Part shown: piece by piece, positions 1 to 5,565 of the stretch
Numbering within the stretch: the first letter of the stretch is position 1
Layout: each line of letters begins with the position of its first letter
Source: VFKE01 sp031400955
GTDB taxonomy: Bacteria; Verrucomicrobiota; Verrucomicrobiia; Verrucomicrobiales; Verrucomicrobiaceae
Direction: 5' to 3'
Length of the DNA: 5,711 bases
Assembly: GCA_031400955.1 (NCBI GenBank)
Contig: JANNQW010000259.1
Coordinates: 1-5,711 of the forward strand
The notes under the pieces: model-generated
What the model saw: only the letters and a program-made list of their open reading frames with translations
Database searches by the model: none
Told to the model about the DNA's origin: nothing
Made by a program: the position numbers and the translations under genes

Positions 1-47
1 TCCCGACGAGCAAGATCATCTTCGACGCACAATTCGCCGAGAAGTGA
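1..47 (+). CDS. 3' end of an unidentified gene (partial, 5' end outside window)
   Basis: Reading from base 3, an open frame gives PTSKIIFDAQFAEK and stops at TGA 45-47. Only 14 codons are visible, too few to name a family. It is listed as the tail of a real gene because the frame is open to the window edge, ends cleanly before an intergenic-looking palindrome cluster, and has the G/C-rich third-position bias seen in fabF downstream. The next gene on the same strand is fabF, 156 bases away, so this could be another fatty-acid or lipid gene, but nothing in the peptide shows that. It could also be a chance open frame. Confidence 0.5.
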   Translation, partial: PTSKIIFDAQFAEK

Positions 48-61
48 GACAGTTCTGGCGT

Positions 62-121
62 GCGCTGACATGTCAGCGCTTTGGCATGTCGCGACATGTG
101 AAAGCGGCGTCGTGCCGCCGC
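62..121. repeat. Cluster of three inverted repeats with 21-bp centre spacing
   Basis: Three inverted repeats sit in a row. The first is a perfect 18-bp palindrome, GCGCTGACATGTCAGCGC, at 62-79. The second is a perfect 14-bp palindrome, CATGTCGCGACATG, at 85-98. The third has arms GCGGCG (104-109) and CGCCGC (116-121) around a 6-base centre. Their centres are 70.5, 91.5 and 112.5, exactly 21 bp apart, or two helical turns. The first two share a GACATGT core (67-73 and 93-99). No T-run follows, so this is not a standard intrinsic terminator. It could be a multi-site operator for a dimeric regulator controlling fabF, a set of RNA hairpins processing the upstream transcript, or a dispersed REP-like intergenic element. 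The palindromes are seen directly; the roles are inference. Confidence 0.75.
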
Positions 122-203
122 ACTCCAAATGCAGAAATAAACCGGTTGCTTCACCCATTGATTCTAGCGTATCGAACCAACCCGCAATCACCCAGCAATA
201 CCC

Positions 204-1448
204 ATGAACGAACGTCGTGTTGTCATCACCGGCATTGGAGTTGTCTCCCCCATTGGACTCAACAAGGACGATTTCTGGAAAAATATCCTGGCTGGTAAAA
301 GCGGCATCAAGAACATCACGTCGTTCGACACCACGGAATACGGCACGCACTTCGGCGGTGAAATAACTGACTACGATCCGAAACTTTACTTCAAGGATTT
401 CAAGGACGCGCGCCGCGCCGACCGCTTCACCCAGCTCGGCATGGGCGCGTCGAAAATGGCCGTCACGGACAGTGGCATTGACGCCGGTAAACTCAACCCC
501 GAGCGCATCGGTGTCATGGTCGGCAGCGGCATCGGCGGCCTCATGATGCTGGAAAACAACCACACCCTTCTGCTGACCAAGCATCCCAGCCGCGTCTCGC
601 CCTTCACTATCCCGATGATGATCAGCAACATCCTCAGCGGAATGGTCTCCATGGAATACGGATTCCTCGGACCCAACATGTGCATCGTGACAGCGTGCGC
701 CACTTCGAATCACAACATCGGCGAAGCCTGGCGCATCATCAAATTCGGCGACGCCGACGCCATCATCGCCGGCGGTGCCGAGGCCAGCATCGCACCGATG
801 GGACTGGCCGGCTTCGGCAACATGCGGGCGCTCAGCACCCGGAACGACGCCCCCGAAAAAGCGAGCCGTCCGTTCGACAAAGACCGCGACGGATTCGTCA
901 TGAGCGAAGGCGGCGGTGCCGTGGTCCTTGAAGAATACGAGCACGCCAAAAAACGCGGCGCGCACATTTACTGCGAACTCGCAGGCTACGGAATTTCCTC
1001 GGATGCTTATCATCTCAGCGCACCGCTGCCGGATGGCGCGGGCGCATCGCGCTGCATGAACATGGCCTTGAGCCATGCGAAAATGAATCCAACAGATGTG
1101 GAATACATCAACGCCCACGGCACCAGCACCCCGGTCGGCGACATGTGCGAAGTGAAAGCCATCAAGCGCAGCTTCGGCAGCCACTCCACGGACGGCTTGC
1201 TCGTCAGTTCAACCAAGTCCATGACTGGCCACCTACTCGGTGGCGCGGGCGGCGTGGAACTCGCCGCGTGCATTCTCGCCCTGCGCGATCAAGTTGCGCC
1301 GCCCACGATCAACCTGGAAAACCAGGATGCAGAATGCGATCTCGACTGTGTTGCAAATGTCGCGCGCCCCGCGAAGATCACTGCGGCGCTGAGCAACTCC
1401 TTCGGCTTCGGCGGACACAATGCCGCGTTGCTGATTAGAAAAATCTAA
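204..1448 (+). CDS. fabF: Beta-ketoacyl-[acyl-carrier-protein] synthase II (FabF)
   Basis: This cytosolic thiolase-fold enzyme elongates fatty acids by condensing malonyl-ACP with acyl-ACP, and FabF enzymes work as homodimers. The 414-residue length is normal for the family. The N-terminal strand (RRVVITGIGVVSPIG) begins almost at the start codon, which supports ATG 204. The catalytic set is complete: nucleophile Cys165 in TACATS, His305 in NAHGTSTP, Lys338 in STKSMTGH, and His343 in the same motif. The C-terminal glycine-rich gate loop reads NSFGFGGHN (398-406), with Phe402 where FabF enzymes place the acyl-channel gating Phe. No Shine-Dalgarno sequence precedes the start. The gene stands apart from its neighbours: 156 bases of palindrome-bearing spacer lie upstream and about 200 bases downstream. 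It looks like an intact housekeeping gene, though a specialised KAS from a lipid or polyene cluster cannot be excluded from sequence alone. Confidence 0.95.
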   Translation: MNERRVVITGIGVVSPIGLNKDDFWKNILAGKSGIKNITSFDTTEYGTHFGGEITDYDPKLYFKDFKDARRADRFTQLGMGASKMAVTDSGIDAGKLNPERIGVMVGSGIGGLMMLENNHTLLLTKHPSRVSPFTIPMMISNILSGMVSMEYGFLGPNMCIVTACATSNHNIGEAWRIIKFGDADAIIAGGAEASIAPMGLAGFGNMRALSTRNDAPEKASRPFDKDRDGFVMSEGGGAVVLEEYEHAKKRGAHIYCELAGYGISSDAYHLSAPLPDGAGASRCMNMALSHAKMNPTDVEYINAHGTSTPVGDMCEVKAIKRSFGSHSTDGLLVSSTKSMTGHLLGGAGGVELAACILALRDQVAPPTINLENQDAECDLDCVANVARPAKITAALSNSFGFGGHNAALLIRKI

Positions 1449-1470
1449 TTTCAACGGCGGCATCATAAGA

Positions 1471-1496
1471 GACAGGCAATATGTGCCTTTTCTGTC
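1471..1496 (+). terminator. Weak hairpin after fabF, possible terminator
   Basis: Twenty-two bases after the fabF stop, AGGCA (1474-1478) pairs with TGCCT (1484-1488) around a 5-base loop and is followed by TTTCT. Flanking GAC/GTC (1471-1473 and 1494-1496) could extend the pairing across a bulge. Position and orientation suit a fabF transcription end, but the stem is short, only moderately GC-rich, and the U-tract is interrupted. It is at best a weak intrinsic terminator. Confidence 0.3.
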
Positions 1497-1545
1497 AAGA
1501 GTTGCTGACTGACCACGTCTCCGTTTCAATCAATGCTTGACGTCA

Positions 1546-1572
1546 GTGACACGCTGATTGTATGGGTATTAT
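1546..1572 (+). promoter_or_regulatory. Candidate sigma70-like promoter for the three-gene operon
   Basis: GTGACA (1546-1551) matches the -35 consensus TTGACA in five of six bases, and TATTAT (1567-1572) matches TATAAT in five of six. The spacer is 15 bases, shorter than the optimal 17, which weakens the call. An 8-bp palindrome TGACGTCA (1538-1545) directly abuts the -35 element and could be an operator. If this promoter is used, transcription would start near 1579, which agrees with translation of the next gene from ATG 1651 rather than from any earlier start. Promoter rules for this phylum are inferred, not shown. Confidence 0.25.
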
Positions 1573-1598
1573 GTGAGTTCACGCTACCACTCCAATGT

Positions 1599-1627
1599 GC
1601 GCATTTCGAGCGCATTTCGAGCGCATT
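1599..1627 (+). repeat. 11-bp tandem repeat in the probable leader of the operon
   Basis: The unit GCGCATTTCGA occurs at 1599-1609 and again at 1610-1620, followed by a partial third copy GCGCATT (1621-1627), about 2.6 copies in all. It lies between the candidate promoter and ATG 1651, so it is probably untranslated leader. Eleven bases is not a multiple of three, so copy-number change would shift any frame reading through it. This is another argument that translation starts downstream of it. Confidence 0.7.
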
Positions 1628-1650
1628 GTCTGAGTCAGCATAGGCACCGA

Positions 1651-2259
1651 ATGACACTCCCCGTGTTGCTATTTACAGCTTTGCTTTTCAGTATTAACAC
1701 GAGTTTGACTTTTTGCGCGGAAGCAGAGAAAGAAAGTGAGGCGGATCAACAGGCGGCGATTCTCAAGTTGCGCAAAAAATTGGCCGACGGACCAACAGAC
1801 CGGGATCGTGGCATCGCGCTCGCCAATTTGATCTATTATCCAATGGTTTGGTCGCAGGAAGCTGAATCTCGAAAAAAAGCGTTGGATTTCCTGAACAACG
1901 AGATCATGCCGAACCTCCATCTCACCAAAAATGTAGAAGAAGGCAATGCATGTGGCTGGCGAATCGCGCTTTCAATGTGCTCCAGTATTTACGACAAACT
2001 GAAGGATCGCGCTGGTCGTGAGCGATGCCTGGAGCTTATGCAATTACCGCCCACCGATGATGAGCAAACATGCTTTGCCAGATATCTGAAAGCATTCCTG
2101 CACGCGGAATACGGCGAATACACACAAGCCATCAGCGTCCTGGAAAACATTCCAAAGGAAAGCCAATACGCCAACCGCCGGGAGTTTCATATCAACTATT
2201 GGAAAGAAATGCAGCGAAAAAAAGAAGCCCAACTGCCGCCGACAACATCCAAGCCATGA
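1651..2259 (+). CDS. Exported small helical (TPR-like) protein of unknown function
   Basis: I do not recognise a named family. From ATG 1651 the product has 202 residues. The frame is open back to TTG 1558, but ATG 1651 is preferred because a classic Sec signal peptide begins right there: a short N-region (MTLP), a hydrophobic core of about residues 4-22 (VLLFTALLFSI and on), and a likely cleavage site AEA|EKE near residue 25. Cys22 is preceded by LTF, a poor lipobox, so a lipoprotein is unlikely. The mature part is charged and predicted helical. Residues about 131-162 (ARYLKAFLHAEYGEYTQAIS and on) resemble one TPR hairpin, with the Tyr/Ala/Gly-spaced pattern typical of TPRs. The stop codon TGA 2257-2259 overlaps the hydrolase start in ATGA, implying translational coupling. 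It may bind the exported hydrolase encoded next; that role is inference. Confidence 0.75.
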   Translation: MTLPVLLFTALLFSINTSLTFCAEAEKESEADQQAAILKLRKKLADGPTDRDRGIALANLIYYPMVWSQEAESRKKALDFLNNEIMPNLHLTKNVEEGNACGWRIALSMCSSIYDKLKDRAGRERCLELMQLPPTDDEQTCFARYLKAFLHAEYGEYTQAISVLENIPKESQYANRREFHINYWKEMQRKKEAQLPPTTSKP

Positions 2260-4472
2260 AAACAAACGACAACTTCAGACTGCGTCTTTTGACACTCATC
2301 AGTATTCTAGGCTGCGGATATTCCTCGGTTGCGCAAGGCGCTCCTGTGCTGAGAATTCAAGATTGGTCTAATTACAAAGATGGCCACGTGAATTATGCCA
2401 GACAAGCCGCGCAACTTCAGTCGGAAAAAGGAGAAGGACTGGGATACAGGAGCACGCCTGAGCAGGAAAATCGCGACAAGAAGAAAATCTCCGACAGGCA
2501 GATGTTTGAAATCAAAAATCCCAAAGATCAAAGCAAGCCGTTCATTCCACCCCCATTGCCTGCGGACAAAGCGGGGAAAGGACTTTACGGACTCGCCATA
2601 TTTTCGGACGACGGATGCACCGTGAGGGTGAACGGGAAGGTGGTGGAACCTGAGAAAGCGGGCGTAGGGCAAACCCTCGGCAAACTGGATCAGTCATTCC
2701 ATGTGTTGAAAGTCCTGCTGGCACCGGAGATACCCGTGGAGATCACGGTCGAATACACCAACACCATTTACTATCGTAACCAGGAAAATCCAGACATCGA
2801 TGGCTGCACGCTGTTCATGTTTTTCGCTTCAGCCTCGATTCTGGCGGATGCCGACCATGACGGCGTAATTAAAAAAGACGAAACTTCGGACGCGGACCAC
2901 CCCTTTGAAATATGGCCAAATGATGACGATGACGAACATGCGCCCCAAGCCCGGCAGCGCGACGATTTTGAGACATCGCATGTGGACGGAAATGAAGACC
3001 TGGCTGATTTTTTCCCGGTGTTTCTCGATTTTCAGCAGGTGTTAGCCACCCTCTCCTCTAACGATTCCGTCGTTTGCAAGTTGAAGCAAGCGGACGGCGC
3101 GTTGAACTTTGTGGAAACTTCGCTCACGCGGGAACAGGCTTTCGCCTACCGGATGGGCGCGAACAACACGGGCTATGGTTCGAACTTGGCGCAGTCCGCA
3201 GCCACGGCCACGACGCAGCAGATCACATCCGGGGGCGTCGAACTGTCGGGAGCTTTTGTCAAAGGGATCAAGGATCAAAACAGGGGTGTGATTTTGGTGG
3301 AAGGGCGCAAGCCGTCCAAAGAACCGCTGATGCTCGTCATTGAAAAGAACGGCTCGAAAATCGCGGAAATCAGCCTGCCGCTTGTTATTCGGGCCAGAAT
3401 TCTTCTTTTGATGCACGGCATGAATTCCAACACGGCCACTTGGGATGACTTTGTGAAGCAATACTTCGGCGATCCCGGAACCGTTGGTGCGGGGACGATA
3501 CTCGATAGAGAAATTAAAACTCCAGCACTGCCCTTGATGACGAAAGACGGCGTGCGCTGTTATCGCGTTCAGTTTGGGACCTACGACCCATTTAGCACTC
3601 GCGTCGGGCTGGAGGGCGTCACAGCGGCCAACACGCCGGGGTATTTGGACAACAAAGACAAAAAGCGATGCGGAGACTTTGAAACCTTCGAGCAACTAGG
3701 TCGCGAAGTGGATGATTCGATTGATGCATTGCTTGAAAAATACAATAATGCAAGAGTTATCCTTCTGGGCCACAGCAGGGGAGGACTTTCTGGGCGTGCT
3801 TTCCTTCAAGGCGCATCCCCCAATCGGGAGGCAGTGGTTGGCTTTCTCACCACTGGCACTCCGCATAGGGGGAGCCGAATGGGCAGGATTTATCAATGGC
3901 TCAAAGACAACCCCTATGTTGCCGGAACTAATCAGGATGACTGGCAGGTAGTGAATGAGCTGAAAAATAATCCTGAAGGGATTGATCTCAGGCGCCCAGT
4001 GATCCAAGATATGGCCAGCAATGCGGACGGACTTTCACAGGCCTTGACGGAGCTGAATGCGGGAGCGGGGAATATTCCAAAAGAAGTCCGCTGCGGAGAA
4101 ATTGCTTACGAAAATGCCAAGCTGGGATTCCTCTGGAGAGGTTGGGTCGATATTGCTGTTGGGAAACAGGCCTATGTGAACTACACCGTCTTCGACGAAG
4201 AAGGCGGCGACCTCGGCGAGCAGCTTTCTGAAGCAGCGCGCGTGTTCATCTTGGATGCGGGAAAAAAATCCACTGACTATCTGGGGGACGGACTCATTCC
4301 CGTGGCGGATCAAAAATACAGCGGACTTTTCAATCCGCCCAGATCGTTTTTCACTTCTGAAACTCATAGGCGCGACACCGTTCTTCACATTGAAGAGCCC
4401 AAGCAATCTGCACATATCATGGATTCGCTACAGAAGCTCGATCCAATCTGGTTTCCCAAACCTCAGTCATGA
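2256..4472 (+). CDS. Exported alpha/beta hydrolase (lipase/esterase-like) with PA14-like and EF-hand-type modules
   Basis: The product is 738 residues, probably an exported lipase or esterase of the PGAP1/DUF676-like kind; its substrate is unknown. ATG 2256 is chosen because it forms an ATGA overlap with the preceding stop and starts a signal peptide (positive residues 2-10, hydrophobic 11-19). Cys20 in ILGC could be a lipobox; otherwise cleavage lies near Ala29. Residues about 105-190 carry a PA14-like pattern (FSDDGCTVRVNGK). Residues 198-209 (DADHDGVIKKDE) match the 12-residue EF-hand loop, followed by an acidic WPNDDDD stretch (220-226) and DLADFFPVFLD (248-258). The catalytic domain begins near 375: oxyanion-type HGMNSN (387-392), nucleophile elbow GHSRGG with Ser507, lipase-like GTPHRGS (534-540), and probable acid Asp678 in GDGLIPV. 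The catalytic His is one of 704, 711 or 720. A probable lid insertion lies at about 541-600. The gene is coupled by ATGA overlaps to both neighbours. Confidence 0.85.
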   Translation: MKTNDNFRLRLLTLISILGCGYSSVAQGAPVLRIQDWSNYKDGHVNYARQAAQLQSEKGEGLGYRSTPEQENRDKKKISDRQMFEIKNPKDQSKPFIPPPLPADKAGKGLYGLAIFSDDGCTVRVNGKVVEPEKAGVGQTLGKLDQSFHVLKVLLAPEIPVEITVEYTNTIYYRNQENPDIDGCTLFMFFASASILADADHDGVIKKDETSDADHPFEIWPNDDDDEHAPQARQRDDFETSHVDGNEDLADFFPVFLDFQQVLATLSSNDSVVCKLKQADGALNFVETSLTREQAFAYRMGANNTGYGSNLAQSAATATTQQITSGGVELSGAFVKGIKDQNRGVILVEGRKPSKEPLMLVIEKNGSKIAEISLPLVIRARILLLMHGMNSNTATWDDFVKQYFGDPGTVGAGTILDREIKTPALPLMTKDGVRCYRVQFGTYDPFSTRVGLEGVTAANTPGYLDNKDKKRCGDFETFEQLGREVDDSIDALLEKYNNARVILLGHSRGGLSGRAFLQGASPNREAVVGFLTTGTPHRGSRMGRIYQWLKDNPYVAGTNQDDWQVVNELKNNPEGIDLRRPVIQDMASNADGLSQALTELNAGAGNIPKEVRCGEIAYENAKLGFLWRGWVDIAVGKQAYVNYTVFDEEGGDLGEQLSEAARVFILDAGKKSTDYLGDGLIPVADQKYSGLFNPPRSFFTSETHRRDTVLHIEEPKQSAHIMDSLQKLDPIWFPKPQS
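2847..3029 (+). other. EF-hand-type calcium loop plus Asp-rich linker module inside the hydrolase gene
   Basis: This stretch encodes residues 198-258 of the hydrolase. The loop DADHDGVIKKDE has Asp at positions 1, 3 and 5, Gly at 6, Ile at 8 and Glu at 12, the full canonical EF-hand ligand pattern. It is followed by WPNDDDD and, after a variable acidic stretch, by DLADFFPVFLD. It lies between the PA14-like segment and the alpha/beta hydrolase domain. Calcium binding is expected from the pattern and would fit a secreted enzyme, but flanking EF-hand helices are not obvious, so a dockerin-like or isolated calcium loop is more likely than a calmodulin-type hand. Confidence 0.65.
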
Positions 4473-5524
4473 AAAAGCATCAAAAAACAGTCCTAGTATA
4501 CGTGGTCTTGGCTGCTCTGTCGGCTGGACTTTGGGGCCTGTGGGCATGGAAAATAAAGCTGCAAACTTCGGGCAAAGCGGCTGATGGGCATGAAAATACC
4601 TCACCATCCGAGCAAGCCGCCGGGGATACTGCCGCCCCGCGTAAGTTCTATGATATGTCAGCTAGAGAATCCCGACACATGCTGGACAAGCTCAATGCAA
4701 CGACAGCAGATGAATACTTTCAATTTTTTCTAGATGCGGGGAGAATTAATCAAGACCCCCTCAAACAGTCGATGCTGCAAGGCAGAATGCAGAGAGCCAT
4801 TGGGGAAAAGAAGTATTCGGCTGGCTTTATTGCCGAAATGAAGAAATTTATCTTGGACAAATCAAGTTCAGACCTTGAGCGGGGATTAGTCATTACTGCT
4901 TTTGCGTATGCAAACACTAAGGAAGGAGTAGAATTTGTTCTATGGGTCATCTCCAGCGAGGCTGACGCGGATTCAAAAAGAACCGCCAAGAGCAGCATCG
5001 GAGGCATGGGTGGTGCCCAGCCTTATCTGCCTGCGCTGATCGAGCCATTGTGGCGTGAATCCAAGGATGCCGATCTGCTCACTTCCGTGGCCCAAGCGAT
5101 GGCGCGGCAGGGCGCGCCCTCTGGGATCGAACTGCTACTGGCCACCCTGGCCGCACCCGACGGCCAGGATGATGTGCGACTTCAGGCGGCAATATGGGCG
5201 ACGACAAAAATCTACCGCGACGAAGCGATTCCGCCATTGGCGACGGCGCTAAAAAACAACCCGCCGGGCAGTAGAATGAACCTCAACGCGCTTTCCTTGC
5301 TGAGCCATCTCTCAAACAATAGCGCGGCCCCAGCGGTGGTGGAGTGGCTGCAAACAGCCGACATAAGCGCCGCCCCGCATGTTGCCATATGGATTAAGAA
5401 CGGGAACGAATCTCATCTCCGCGCTGCGGAGGCTGCCTTAAACCCGTCCGTTCCCTTTCGCAGCGAGGAAAACCGGGAGGCGATGCGGAAGGCTCTGGCC
5501 GAGAGAGGAGCAGGTAAGAAGTAG
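4469..5524 (+). CDS. Membrane-anchored helical (HEAT-like) protein, possible lipase partner
   Basis: No family is recognised with certainty. ATG 4469 overlaps the hydrolase stop as ATGA. The 351-residue product starts with a short basic segment (MKKHQK) and one hydrophobic segment at about 7-27 with no evident cleavage site. This suggests an N-terminal anchor with the bulk of the protein in the periplasm. A polar Ala/Ser/Gly/Pro-rich linker (about 31-58) leads to an all-helical region: residues 60-130 are helical and charged, and about 135-310 show repeated paired helices with the Ala/Leu spacing of HEAT or armadillo-type repeats (for example PYLPALIEPLW, IELLLATLAAP and IPPLATALKNN). Anchor, flexible linker and helical body, encoded just after a lipase-like gene, recall lipase-specific foldases (Lif, also about 340 residues), but the Lif signature RxxFDY(F/C)LSA is not present. 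A scaffold, inhibitor or immunity role is equally possible. Confidence 0.75.
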   Translation: MKKHQKTVLVYVVLAALSAGLWGLWAWKIKLQTSGKAADGHENTSPSEQAAGDTAAPRKFYDMSARESRHMLDKLNATTADEYFQFFLDAGRINQDPLKQSMLQGRMQRAIGEKKYSAGFIAEMKKFILDKSSSDLERGLVITAFAYANTKEGVEFVLWVISSEADADSKRTAKSSIGGMGGAQPYLPALIEPLWRESKDADLLTSVAQAMARQGAPSGIELLLATLAAPDGQDDVRLQAAIWATTKIYRDEAIPPLATALKNNPPGSRMNLNALSLLSHLSNNSAAPAVVEWLQTADISAAPHVAIWIKNGNESHLRAAEAALNPSVPFRSEENREAMRKALAERGAGKK

Positions 5525-5534
5525 GTCTTCATTC

Positions 5535-5559
5535 AGGAGGAGAAGTGAACCAGCGATGA
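5535..5559 (+). promoter_or_regulatory. Strong Shine-Dalgarno followed by a 4-codon GTG mini-ORF
   Basis: AGGAGG (5535-5540) is the only textbook ribosome binding site in the window. Four bases later GTG (5545) opens the frame GTG-AAC-CAG-CGA-TGA, ending at 5557-5559. This mini-frame is in register with the longer open frame that starts at ATG 5566, six bases after its stop. A second ATG at 5556 gives only an 11-codon frame. The arrangement could be a tiny upstream ORF allowing re-initiation at 5566, or a downstream gene whose original GTG start has been cut off by an in-frame TGA. Confidence 0.4.
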
Positions 5560-5565
5560 CAATCA

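Noticed and set aside
104..121. GCGGCG/CGCCGC hairpin as an intrinsic terminator of the upstream gene
   Set aside because: No T-run follows on the plus strand, and only three Ts follow on the minus strand.
146..175. TTGCTT ... TATCGA as a fabF promoter
   Set aside because: The -10 match is too weak (about three of six consensus positions) to call, although the position is reasonable.
44..298. 84-codon open frame across the palindrome cluster and into fabF
   Set aside because: It reads through the inverted repeats, overlaps the fabF start out of frame, and gives an Arg/Cys/His-rich composition unlike a real protein.
1558..1650. TTG-initiated N-terminal extension of the TPR-like protein
   Set aside because: It would put 31 polar residues in front of a clear signal peptide, read through the tandem repeat, and start inside the candidate promoter.
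2070..2255. 62-codon upstream extension of the hydrolase frame
   Set aside because: It overlaps the upstream coding sequence almost fully and would bury the signal peptide; ATG 2256 with an ATGA overlap is far better.
3042..3695. 217-codon antisense open frame within the hydrolase gene
   Set aside because: The plus-strand frame here carries the start of the catalytic domain, including the HGMNSN motif. The antisense product is Arg-rich without recognisable motifs, as expected of a shadow frame.
4469..5524. Firm call of the last operon gene as a lipase foldase (lifO)
   Set aside because: The layout is similar, but the Lif signature RxxFDY(F/C)LSA is absent. RKFYDMSA at residues 58-65 is only a superficial resemblance, and the C-terminal half looks like HEAT repeats.
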